From JADGQN01 sp035315185 (lineage in GTDB: Bacteria > Desulfobacterota > Syntrophorhabdia > Syntrophorhabdales > WCHB1-27), in NCBI GenBank assembly GCA_035315185.1, contig DATFYE010000201.1, positions 1 to 21,134 on the forward strand: DNA of 21,134 nt, written 5' to 3'. Each line of letters begins with the position of its first letter. The first letter of the stretch is position 1. Shown in pieces: positions 1 to 5,663 of this stretch. The position numbers and the translations under genes are program-made. The notes beneath the pieces were generated by a model. The model did no database searches. It was given only the letters and a program-made list of their open reading frames with translations, and was not told the DNA's origin.

Positions 1-179
1 ACAAAGGGACGAAGAGGCCAGGACGGAGGGATTCGGCACATGGGGTCAAACCTGCAAGAAGAAGTACGTTCTTGTTCGGAGGATATTATTCTCTTGACAG
101 GGGCCCTCTGATGGGTACTAATCAACGCAAGAGAGACTCAAAACAAATCCACGATTACCATATGAAAGCTTCAAAATAA
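1..179 (+). CDS. Possible 3' end of an unidentified gene (partial)
   Basis: One + strand frame stays open from base 3 to a TAA at 177-179, about 58 codons, entering from outside the window. The tail is rich in Lys and Arg and contains FGGYYSLDRGPLMGTNQRKR. I do not recognise the family. The stop lies directly before a hairpin (181-207) that could end transcription in both directions, which is the only contextual support. An open frame of this length can arise by chance, so this is a weak call. Confidence 0.3.
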   Translation, partial: KGTKRPGRRDSAHGVKPARRSTFLFGGYYSLDRGPLMGTNQRKRDSKQIHDYHMKASK

Positions 180-207
180 AAAAGGCAGAGCAACTCACCC
201 TGCCTTT
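168..207 (-). terminator. Rho-independent terminator, best formed on the minus strand
   Basis: AAAGGCAG (181-188) and CTGCCTTT (200-207) form a perfect 8-bp stem around an 11-base loop. Read on the minus strand, the stem is followed by a long T-rich run (complement of 168-183). It sits a few bases after the likely stop of the gene remnant at 213-469 and would serve that gene. On the + strand the following bases are only moderately T-rich, so any + strand role is weaker. Confidence 0.75.
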
Positions 208-212
208 CCTCT

Positions 213-469
213 TTACCAAGTGAGGGATTCCTCAGCCTCCCTTCTCAATCCCAACATACCCATGAGACCCAAGCCAGAAGGAGGAGGGCGGCGAGTTCGG
301 GGATGGCTGGGGATACCGGAGACGTGCTCGGACTCGTGATTGCCCAAGATCCCTTCCCGTCGACCCAGCCTCGGGAGAGGTTCCCGGGACCGTAATAGTC
401 CTCGTAGGTCTCGGCCACGTCGGCCTGAATCACGTGGGGGGAAGGGCCCGGATTGCCCGCAACAGCCAT
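213..469 (-). pseudogene. Frameshifted remnant of a protein with a PEP-CTERM-like C-terminal sorting signal
   Basis: The minus-strand frame from 469 to 245 encodes 74 residues ending IPELAALLLLAWVSWVCWD. The neighbouring frame over the last part reads LGLMGMLGLRREAEESLTW with a stop at 213-215. Joining the two by a single added base near 270-275 gives PE-x-L, a hydrophobic Leu-rich stretch and then RR. That is the layout of PEP-CTERM-type exosortase signals, where a short motif, a membrane span and a basic tail follow each other. The repaired stop lies five bases before the terminator hairpin, which supports the repaired frame. No good ribosome site precedes the ATG at 469, and the frame above it (430-729) may be an earlier, also shifted, part of the gene. 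Whether the shift is real decay or a sequencing error cannot be told. No exosortase is visible in the window. Confidence 0.45.
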
Positions 470-743
470 GCCTCAGCGCAGGCAGTCGTTGTCTTCACGT
501 TGAGCACTGCCTTTACCGCGCTGCCCGCTGCAACCCGTCGTACTGAGAGACGGGGCAGAGAAGTACCCCGGAGTTTTAAAACCTGTGGAGTGGCATTTTT
601 AAACCAACGGCTGATTGACTCCGGCTCAGCCGCTGATAGAATGTAACAAGGAAAAGCTCCGGACGGCAAAGGTGCCGAACAAGGGCTCAGGACCACGGGA
701 AGGCTTTGTTGCAGGTCCACGTGGATCACAAAGGAGGTAGGTC
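470..743. other. Non-coding stretch before the secreted protein gene
   Basis: No frame here has convincing protein character or a ribosome site of its own. The minus-strand frame 430-729 could be a shifted upstream part of the neighbouring remnant but shows no recognisable motif. The right end carries the ribosome site AAGGAGGT (731-738) for the next gene. I see no clear promoter. Confidence 0.4.
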
Positions 744-1346
744 ATGCACCACCGAGAACAGATTTTGGGACTATTGTTGGCAGCTCTTGCATTGGTCAGT
801 TTCTTTCCTGCGGGCAGCGCATGGGGACAGGTCGTTTACTCCTCCTGGCCCCAGCAAACACCGCCTGCGTTCGTCGTGGCTCCTTTCGTGGATGCGCATA
901 CGGGGAGCGGGGATACGTCCCTGCTCGTAACGAATACCGGTTTGAGTTACGACCTCTGCGCGGATATCTATCTGTTCACCACGGATGGAACGATGATCGG
1001 GTGCTGCGCCTGCCCGGTGAAGGAGAACGGCCTTCTGACGCTGTCCATGAACGATCTCACGCAGAATACAACGATCGGCGCCGCGAAGACGGGCGTAATC
1101 AAGGTCGTCTCGTCAACGAACTGCGATCCTCGTAACCCCTACCTTTCGCCGGGTCTGAAAATATACGAGAGAAGCCTGTACACCTCATCGGTGCCCTCGC
1201 CCATAGTAGCAGTGCCTGATACACCGCTGAGCATGTTTGAATTCGTAGGCTTGGAGAGGCAGTGCACGGCTATTCAGCAGCAGAGTAGCAACAACGGCCC
1301 CGGCATTTGCCAGTGCCCGGGTGCCCCGGCGGGGAATCCCGAGTAG
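744..1346 (+). CDS. Secreted Cys-containing protein of unknown function
   Basis: This is a 200-residue protein. The ATG follows AAGGAGGT (731-738) by five bases, an excellent ribosome site. Residues 1-29 form a signal peptide: a basic start, the hydrophobic run LGLLLAALALVSFFPAG, and a likely cut after SAWGQ. The mature part has Cys72, a CCAC cluster at 87-90 followed by PVKENGLLTLS, and further cysteines at 127, 174, 189 and 191, so disulfides or metal binding are possible. From memory, short exported proteins with a CC-x-CP-(V/I)-x2-NGL-x-(T/S)LS-like core occur in acidobacterial and other environmental genomes without an assigned role; I cannot confirm this here. The N-terminal mature region has the alternating pattern of a beta-rich fold. 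No neighbour suggests a function. Confidence that it is a real gene is high; the function is unknown. Confidence 0.85.
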   Translation: MHHREQILGLLLAALALVSFFPAGSAWGQVVYSSWPQQTPPAFVVAPFVDAHTGSGDTSLLVTNTGLSYDLCADIYLFTTDGTMIGCCACPVKENGLLTLSMNDLTQNTTIGAAKTGVIKVVSSTNCDPRNPYLSPGLKIYERSLYTSSVPSPIVAVPDTPLSMFEFVGLERQCTAIQQQSSNNGPGICQCPGAPAGNPE

Positions 1347-1607
1347 CGCAGCTCGGACTGGAAAAGGTGAAAAGGATCAACATCTTCACTTAATTTCGTT
1401 ACGTTTTTGCAGAGATGCAGTAGATCCCCTTTACCAATTTTGCCACTGAGACGCGGGGCAGACGAACGAATTCCGGCGATCCGGATTAGCAGCTGTAACA
1501 GAGCATACAGGGGCTGTATATCAGAAACAGGACTACAGGAAGAAATTTTCAGGCAGCATGAAGCGGCCAGAAGCGCTTCTTCTTCATGTTGCCCACCGTC
1601 CCTTGAG

Positions 1608-1652
1608 TAACAAGGGTTAGAAGAATAACACACGGTGCCCCTTGTTATTTTT
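1608..1652 (+). terminator. Rho-independent terminator
   Basis: TAACAAGGG (1608-1616) and CCCTTGTTA (1639-1647) are perfect 9-base complements around a 22-base loop, followed on the + strand by TTTTT (1648-1652). It would end transcripts from the secreted protein gene at 744-1346, about 260 bases upstream. Nothing else is recognisable between 1347 and 1607. Confidence 0.6.
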
Positions 1653-1790
1653 CCAGGGTCCCGGTGTTACTCACTGAGCGGTAGGTAACATAAACCTTAA
1701 CCAGTGCTTCCTCCTTACTTTCAAGAACAGACCCATTCGACGTAATAATCGACACCTCAGGAGGAAAAAGCTGAGCCCTCGTTCTTACCT
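1645..1790 (-). pseudogene. 3' remnant of an unidentified gene, cut off by a vapC copy
   Basis: On the minus strand a frame running from the edge of the vapC repeat (about 1790) to TAA at 1645-1647 reads as credible protein, for example LFPPEVSIITSNGSVLESKE and VKVYVTYRSVSNTGTLEK. The stop overlaps the hairpin at 1608-1647. The frame continues into the vapC repeat, but there it is the shadow of another reading frame, so the original gene was probably interrupted at about 1789. I do not recognise the family, and I could not find the missing 5' part on the far side of the repeat (2162 onward). Confidence 0.35.
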
Positions 1791-1792
1791 CG

Positions 1793-2161
1793 TCACCATA
1801 GCTCGTGTTGAAACTTGCGATAACCTCGGATCAACTCAAAATCAGCGCGGTTAGATGTGATCAGCCGTGCGCCGTACGAGCGCGCCGTCAGCGCTATCAG
1901 CACGTCAAAATGCAGATCACGGAGCTTTTCCGGCGAAAAACGTTTGTGGGCACGGATCCTGTCAAGTATCCGACCGGACTCCAGCCAGTTCTTTTGCGTT
2001 GGAGTCAGGATGGGATGGTTTTTCTCCAGCTCTCTCAGAAACGCCCTTTCAGCAGGCTTGGTCGCTCCCCGCCGGAGTTCAGCCAGCACCACCGCTGATG
2101 TCCTTATAAGGCCGGTTACGGATTCAATCCGTTCCTGGTGACACCCGGTACCAGGTGTCAA
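1793..2161 (-). pseudogene. Truncated VapC-type PIN toxin copy (copy A)
   Basis: The minus-strand frame is nearly identical to the intact VapC at 3050-3457 from GCHQERIESVTG to the C-terminus. The matching DNA covers 1789-2151 against 3046-3408 without gaps. The first 18 residues of the intact protein are missing, including FDTSVFVD with the first catalytic Asp of the PIN ribonuclease site. The remaining acidic residues (the Glu in LAEL, the Asp in FDVLIAL, and SNRAD) are present. The only available start is a TTG outside the homology, with no antitoxin gene or ribosome site in front. A PIN domain lacking the first Asp should be inactive, so this is a dead copy. Confidence 0.85.
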
Positions 2162-2310
2162 ACAGAGAAAACAAACATCAACCTATAGTATCGGAAGAAA
2201 CCGGTCTACTCGACTCGTTTCTAATAATATGGACCCTATACCCTTCTCCGTTCATGGGAGCGTTATAGCATTACACCAAAAAGAAGTTCATAAGCAAAAT
2301 GAAATTTCTT
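2162..2310. other. Intergenic stretch with no recognisable feature
   Basis: AT-rich sequence between the vapC copy and the promoter region of the lipocalin-like gene. I see no coding frame, hairpin or repeat here. Confidence 0.4.
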
Positions 2311-2336
2311 TTGCCGTTTTTTTGGGGGGGTAAAAT
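2311..2336 (+). promoter_or_regulatory. Possible promoter with a T7G7 homopolymer spacer
   Basis: TTGCCG (2311-2316) and TAAAAT (2331-2336) resemble sigma-70 -35 and -10 boxes. The 14 bases between them are exactly seven T followed by seven G. The spacing is shorter than the usual 16-18, so as written the promoter would be weak. The position, about 70 bases before the lipocalin-like start, is suitable. Homopolymer spacers of this kind are known to vary in length by slippage. Confidence 0.3.
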
Positions 2337-2404
2337 ATGGTTAAATTAAAAATACGGTGCCTGAGTAGTTACATTTCTTTTATCCAAACAGAGGAGGAAA
2401 GCAA

Positions 2405-2911
2405 ATGAATAGGAAGAATTTATCTTATAAACTCGTGGTCTTGGTCGCCAGCCTTCTTCTGGCAGCGAGCCTTTCGCATTCTGCCCGCGCGGATGATGCT
2501 CCGGCCCTGGTCGGGGTGTGGAAGCTCGTTTCCTTCAAGATCCAGCTGGTCGACACCACGGAGACAAAGGACGCCTTGGGACCAAAGCCACACGGCAGAA
2601 TGATCCTGACGAAAAACGGCTACATCACCAACTTTCGCGTGGCCGCGGGCCGCAAGCCTCCGAAGACCGATGCAGACCGGGTGGAACTTCTGCAAACCAT
2701 GGCGGTTTGGACGGGGCGGTATCGGGCGGACGGAAATAAGGTCATCATCAATATCGATGCCTCGTGGACGGAATTCCTGACCGGCACCGAAACGGTTCGG
2801 ACCTACTCCGTCGAAGGCAACAAGCTCACGTTCACCAACGCGATCTCATCGAGCCTGTTCTTCCCGGGTAGGGCGGCCGTGGGCGTCGAAATCTTCGAGC
2901 GCGAGGAATAA
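2405..2911 (+). CDS. Secreted lipocalin-like domain protein
   Basis: This is a 168-residue protein. The ATG is preceded by GAGGAGG (2391-2397) at good spacing. Residues 1-29 are a signal peptide (KLVVLVASLLLAASLSHS, cut likely after ARA), so it acts outside the cytoplasm. The mature part begins LVGVWKLVSF and continues through GRMILTKNGYITNF, VWTGRYRAD and VEGNKLTF, the strand pattern of the lipocalin-like family (Pfam Lipocalin_5 type). That is a small beta-barrel fold found in many secreted bacterial proteins of unknown ligand. The length fits the family. It stands alone between the vapC copy A and the vapBC pair. The family assignment rests on the GxWxLxS start and the RYRxxGnkv-type strand, recognised by eye; ligand and role are unknown. 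Confidence 0.75.
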   Translation: MNRKNLSYKLVVLVASLLLAASLSHSARADDAPALVGVWKLVSFKIQLVDTTETKDALGPKPHGRMILTKNGYITNFRVAAGRKPPKTDADRVELLQTMAVWTGRYRADGNKVIINIDASWTEFLTGTETVRTYSVEGNKLTFTNAISSSLFFPGRAAVGVEIFEREE

Positions 2912-2977
2912 TGGCTCATCGGTCATCGTATGCACAAGAAGACGGATAGGCATGACTAATTTCCTATCGTCGAAATA

Positions 2978-3339
2978 GTGTGACAGGGGACAGGCATGAA
3001 ATTATGCTTTGGTGGTCGGGGGCGACGTTGCGTACCTTGCGTTATCTCGTCACCATATCTCGTGTTGAAACTCGCGATAACCTCGGATCAACTCAAAATC
3101 AGCGCGGTTAGACGTGATCAGCCGCGCGCCGTACGAGCGCGCCGTCAGCGCTATCAGCACGTCACAATGCAGATCACGGAGCTTTTCCGGCGAAAAACCT
3201 TTGTGGGCACGGATCCTGTCAAGTATCCGACCGGACTCCAGCCAGTTCTTTTCCGTTGGAGTCAGGATGGGATAGTTTTTCTCCAACTCTCTCAGAAATG
3301 CCCTTTCAGCAGGCTTCGTCGCTCCGCGCCAGAGTTCAG
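2978..3339. repeat. Dispersed 362-bp repeat, copy B (vapC 3' half and flank)
   Basis: The stretch matches 20354-20715 base for base without gaps; I count about 14 mismatches by eye. It begins GTGTGACAGGGGACAGGCAT, includes about 70 bases beyond the vapC stop, and extends into vapC. The same vapC DNA without the flank occurs at 1789-2151. The shared non-coding flank shows that the unit copied is larger than the toxin gene. Confidence 0.85.
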
Positions 3340-3457
3340 CCAGCACCACCGCCGATGTCCTTATAAGGCCGGTTACGGATTCAATCCGTTCCTGGTGACA
3401 CCCGGTACGCAGGTGGTCGACAAATACGGATGTATCAAAAATAACGAGGCTATTCAC
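3050..3457 (-). CDS. vapC: VapC-type PIN-domain ribonuclease toxin (intact copy)
   Basis: The protein has 135 residues, the usual VapC length. It starts MNSLVIFDTSVFVDHL with Asp8. Glu41 (in AELWRG), Asp99 (in HCDVLIALTA) and Asp120 (in TSNRADF) complete the acidic residues that hold magnesium in PIN nucleases. Family members cleave tRNA or rRNA when the antitoxin is lost; the target here is unknown. The gene overlaps the end of vapB by eight bases (3450-3457), typical translational coupling. Its 3' two thirds is present in two other places in the window as broken copies. Toxin identity is firm; activity is inferred from the intact residues. Confidence 0.92.
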   Translation of the reverse strand: MNSLVIFDTSVFVDHLRTGCHQERIESVTGLIRTSAVVLAELWRGATKPAERAFLRELEKNYPILTPTEKNWLESGRILDRIRAHKGFSPEKLRDLHCDVLIALTARSYGARLITSNRADFELIRGYREFQHEIW

Positions 3458-3638
3458 CCAGCGCCCTAAAGGTCAGTTTGCCTGCGTGCTTTGTCATCAG
3501 GTTCTTGAACTTCTTCAGCGCCACAATCTCCCGCAATGCAACATGAACCGCCTCGGACCTGCTTCTTACCCCTAATACTTTCGCTGCTTCATCCGCCAGG
3601 TGCGTGTCCAGCCTGATAGATGTCATTGTCTTTGCCAT
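3450..3638 (-). CDS. vapB: VapB-type antitoxin, ribbon-helix-helix
   Basis: This 62-residue protein begins MAKTMTSIRLDTHLADEAAK, a ribbon-helix-helix strand and helix (SIRLD is the DNA-contacting strand), followed by LGVRSRSEAVHVALREIVAL, the second helix with the usual RSRSEAV turn. The C-terminal part (KNLMTKHAGKLTF) would wrap the toxin. The complement of the bases just past the start gives AGGAGGTG, a strong ribosome site. The antitoxin comes first and overlaps the toxin, the normal vapBC order. It should bind the imperfect palindrome upstream (3657-3688) together with VapC and repress its own promoter. Confidence 0.9.
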   Translation of the reverse strand: MAKTMTSIRLDTHLADEAAKVLGVRSRSEAVHVALREIVALKKFKNLMTKHAGKLTFRALGE

Positions 3639-3656
3639 GGCGTCACCTCCTGCTCT

Positions 3657-3688
3657 GTATATACATATTACCAGATGTGTATATATAC
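3657..3688 (-). promoter_or_regulatory. Probable vapBC operator/promoter palindrome
   Basis: GTATATACAT (3657-3666) and ATGTGTATATATAC (3675-3688) form an imperfect inverted repeat centred about 34 bases upstream of the vapB start. AT-rich palindromes in this place are the usual binding sites for VapB-type ribbon-helix-helix proteins. The arms also contain TATATA-like -10 boxes. Binding is inferred from position and symmetry only. Confidence 0.5.
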
Positions 3689-3829
3689 GTCAATAATGTC
3701 TTCCTGAACTCTTCGGGGACGGCACTCTCTCAAGTGTTGTAGTTTCATGCGGAAAGCGACAATGATTCACGCTCCCGACGCTAAGTCTCAAGCAGGCTCT
3801 CTATCACCGCAGGGCGCATCTTTTTGTGC

Positions 3830-3857
3830 TTGACAATCATATTGACTGATATACAAT
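3830..3857 (+). promoter_or_regulatory. Sigma-70 type promoter for the riboswitch leader
   Basis: TTGACA (3830-3835) is a perfect -35 box. TACAAT (3852-3857) is a one-mismatch -10 box 16 bases further on. Transcription would start at about 3864, directly before the GEMM aptamer, so promoter, aptamer, terminator and methyltransferase gene form one unit. Confidence 0.75.
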
Positions 3858-3864
3858 CGTAAGA

Positions 3865-3945
3865 AAGGCTGACCCAAGAAAGCCAAACCACCCGTGAGGG
3901 TGGGACGGAAAGCGGCGGATCTTTCGGATAAGATGGCCGAGCTGT
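3865..3945 (+). ncRNA. GEMM-I cyclic dinucleotide riboswitch aptamer (c-di-GMP type likely)
   Basis: The conserved GEMM core is plain: CCAAACC (3883-3889), then the P2 stem CCACCC/GGGTGG (3888-3893 with 3898-3903) capped by the GNRA loop GTGA (3894-3897), then GGGACGGAAAGC (3902-3913). P3 follows: CGG plus ATCTT (3916-3923) pairs with AAGAT and CCG (3930-3939), with GG unpaired opposite as the tetraloop receptor. From memory the layout is very close to Geobacter GEMM sequences. Aligned to the Vibrio Vc2 aptamer, the ligand-contacting G20 is G3882 and A47 is A3905. In Geobacter cGAMP-sensing variants these become A and G, so c-di-GMP is the likelier ligand, though cGAMP is not excluded. The aptamer's 3' strand overlaps the terminator stem, predicting a switch turned ON by ligand. 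Confidence 0.85.
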
Positions 3946-3984
3946 CGAAGGATGACCTTTGGTAAGCTCGGCCGTTTTGTTTTG
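3935..3984 (+). terminator. Riboswitch expression-platform terminator
   Basis: GGCCGAGCT (3935-3943) and AGCTCGGCC (3965-3973) are perfect 9-base complements, with an inner AAGG/CCTT stem, followed by GTTTTGTTTTG. The 5' arm contains the CCG (3937-3939) used by aptamer P3, so aptamer and terminator cannot form together. Ligand binding should therefore block termination and allow the methyltransferase gene to be read. Confidence 0.85.
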
Positions 3985-4025
3985 ATTCACCTATAAAAGG
4001 AAAGGAAGAGGAAGGAGAAGAATCC

Positions 4026-4883
4026 ATGATGACCATGAATGCAACGCGTAGCCGTCAGGTATCCGTGGTGGTCGTTCTCATTGCTGCCTTGATGCTTTTG
4101 GGCAGTGCGCAGGCGCAGCCACAGCCGTCCGACGAGGCGATCTGGCAGCAGTTCCTGGAATGGCTGCCGAGCGCTCCGCCGGTCGATGGGGTCAGAATAT
4201 TGCTCGATCAATACCGATCCCGTCTGATCTCCAACGGCGCTCCCACCACAGAAGCAGACCGCCAGCTCGGCATCATCCAGCGAGCGATGCAAGTGAGGTC
4301 GGACGGCTGGCGCATCATGTTCAATAACATCTACTCGAACAGCACCCCGGGATTCGTGACGCAGCCGAACGCGCTCCTGGTAGCGACGGTCGAGGGCCGC
4401 AAGCCGGGGCGCGCCTTGGACATAGGCATAGGCCAAGGCCGCAATGCGGTGTTTCTTGCCTTGAAAGGCTGGGACGTCACTGGATTCGACCTTTCTGATG
4501 AAGGTATAGCGGTGGCCCGCAAGAATGCCGAACGCGCCGGTGTGAAGCTGAACGCGATCCTTACAACTGATGAGGCGTTCGACTACGGCTCTCACCAGTG
4601 GGACTTGATCGCATTCATATACGAGCCGTTTCCGGTAACCTCGGCCGCGTATGTCGAGCGTCTGCGCAAGTCCATGAAGTCGGGCGGGATCATCGTGATC
4701 GAGAGCTACGCTGACGAGGCAACGGCTCCCGACCGGCAGGCTGTGGCCATTGACCCCGGTCAACTGTTGGCGGCGTTTAAGGATTTCCGCTTATTGCACT
4801 TCGAGGACATCGTCACCATGCCCGATTGGAACATCCGGGCAAAAAGGCGTATTGTTCGTATGGTGGCTGAAAAGCGGCCGTAG
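4026..4883 (+). CDS. Exported class I SAM-dependent methyltransferase, riboswitch controlled
   Basis: This is a 285-residue protein. The ATG at 4026 lies eight bases after AGGAG (4013-4017). Residues 1-30 look like a cleavable signal peptide (VSVVVVLIAALMLLGSAQA, then QPQPS). Residues 129-139, ALDIGIGQGRN, are the SAM-binding motif I of class I methyltransferases, followed by WDVTGFDLSDEGI (149-161) with the acidic residue that holds the ribose. WDLIAFIYEPF (192-202) resembles motif IV, and GGIIVIESY a later strand. The GqGRNAVFLA form recalls TehB/UbiE-like enzymes, but the substrate is not readable. The gene sits behind a GEMM riboswitch, so cyclic dinucleotide levels likely set its expression. 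The oddity is a SAM enzyme with an export signal, because SAM is not known to be supplied outside the cytoplasm. The N-terminus may instead be a membrane anchor. The cupin gene follows after 149 bases and may be co-transcribed. Confidence 0.85.
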   Translation: MMTMNATRSRQVSVVVVLIAALMLLGSAQAQPQPSDEAIWQQFLEWLPSAPPVDGVRILLDQYRSRLISNGAPTTEADRQLGIIQRAMQVRSDGWRIMFNNIYSNSTPGFVTQPNALLVATVEGRKPGRALDIGIGQGRNAVFLALKGWDVTGFDLSDEGIAVARKNAERAGVKLNAILTTDEAFDYGSHQWDLIAFIYEPFPVTSAAYVERLRKSMKSGGIIVIESYADEATAPDRQAVAIDPGQLLAAFKDFRLLHFEDIVTMPDWNIRAKRRIVRMVAEKRP

Positions 4884-5032
4884 ATTTCCGTCAGAGGGTC
4901 TTGGTTCTTGGTCCAAGTGGGACGACGATAGAGGGTCCTAACCCTGCAATCACTTAGATTGCGCATTGGGCGTCACGCTGCGCGTAGCGGCGTCCACTGT
5001 GCCGATGCGCGCACTACCCGAGGAGGAAAACC

Positions 5033-5461
5033 ATGATCCGCAATCGTTTCTGTTTCGTGACATTCGCTTTGATCGTACTTGCCATCGTTCTGGTGTGTTT
5101 TGTGTTGGTGGACGCGAATGCTCAAGTACAAATACCCGGCGTCAAGATGAAATCCATTCTCCAAGCACCGCTAAGTGGAGACGATGCGAAGGAGATGCTT
5201 ATATCGTCCGGCGAATTTGCCCCGGGAGTTACATTACCTCGGCACACGCACCCGGGAGATGATTACACTGTTGTTCTTCAGGGAGACCTTGAGCTGATTG
5301 TCGAGGGTCGTGAGCCGCGACGAGTATCTGCAGGCGAAGCCTTCCACGTCCCTTATGGACAGGTTCATTATACTCGGGTCTTGGGTGATACTCCTGTTCG
5401 TATAATCGCCATATGGGTGATCGAAAAAGGGAAACCAGCCATGCAGCCCGTCACCAAATAA
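5033..5461 (+). CDS. Secreted small cupin-domain protein
   Basis: The protein has 142 residues, with AGGAGG directly before the ATG. Residues 1-30 are a hydrophobic export signal ending in DANA before QVQIPG. The rest is a single cupin barrel. Motif 1 is G65-x5-H71-x-H73-x3-D77-x6-G84, with Asp in place of the usual Glu. Motif 2 is G101-x5-P107-x-G109-x2-H112, with the final Asn missing. Three histidines and one acid can still bind a metal. Small single-domain cupins of this kind include binding proteins and minor oxygenases or isomerases, and the substrate is not predictable. It follows the riboswitch-controlled methyltransferase in the same direction, so it may share that control. The 149-base gap shows no clear terminator or promoter, only a short CGCT/AGCG hairpin near 4977-4988. 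Confidence 0.8.
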   Translation: MIRNRFCFVTFALIVLAIVLVCFVLVDANAQVQIPGVKMKSILQAPLSGDDAKEMLISSGEFAPGVTLPRHTHPGDDYTVVLQGDLELIVEGREPRRVSAGEAFHVPYGQVHYTRVLGDTPVRIIAIWVIEKGKPAMQPVTK

Positions 5462-5663
5462 CCGGCCTTGAACATTTCCATTGGCAATCGGTAGTCACAG
5501 GAGTTATCGCAGGCTGAGGAGTAGTAGGTGAAATATCGCTCACCAGACTGATCCACATGTAAATATAAAGTGGTCGGCACGCGCTTCTTGTATTATATTC
5601 ATTTTACCTGGTAGCTTTTTCAGGTTGATGGCACGATCACAGTGCACAAAGAGGAGAAAGCAT
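5462..5663. other. Intergenic region upstream of the hydrolase
   Basis: About 200 bases with no convincing gene. TATTAT near 5591 could serve as a -10 box for the hydrolase, but no good -35 box stands at the right distance. The ribosome site of the hydrolase (AGAGGAG) lies at the right end. Confidence 0.35.

Noticed and set aside
2140..2160. Near-palindrome ACACCCGGTACCAGGTGT at the truncated end of vapC copy A
   Set aside because: It arises from the join of vapC sequence with its flank, is imperfect, and is absent from the other copies.
2996..3469. A 157-codon + strand frame over vapC
   Set aside because: It is antisense to VapC, whose catalytic residues are intact, and is repeated only because the vapC DNA is repeated.
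3987..4763. A 258-codon minus-strand frame opposite the methyltransferase
   Set aside because: The + strand has the SAM motif, signal peptide, ribosome site and riboswitch; the opposite frame has no motif and is a shadow.
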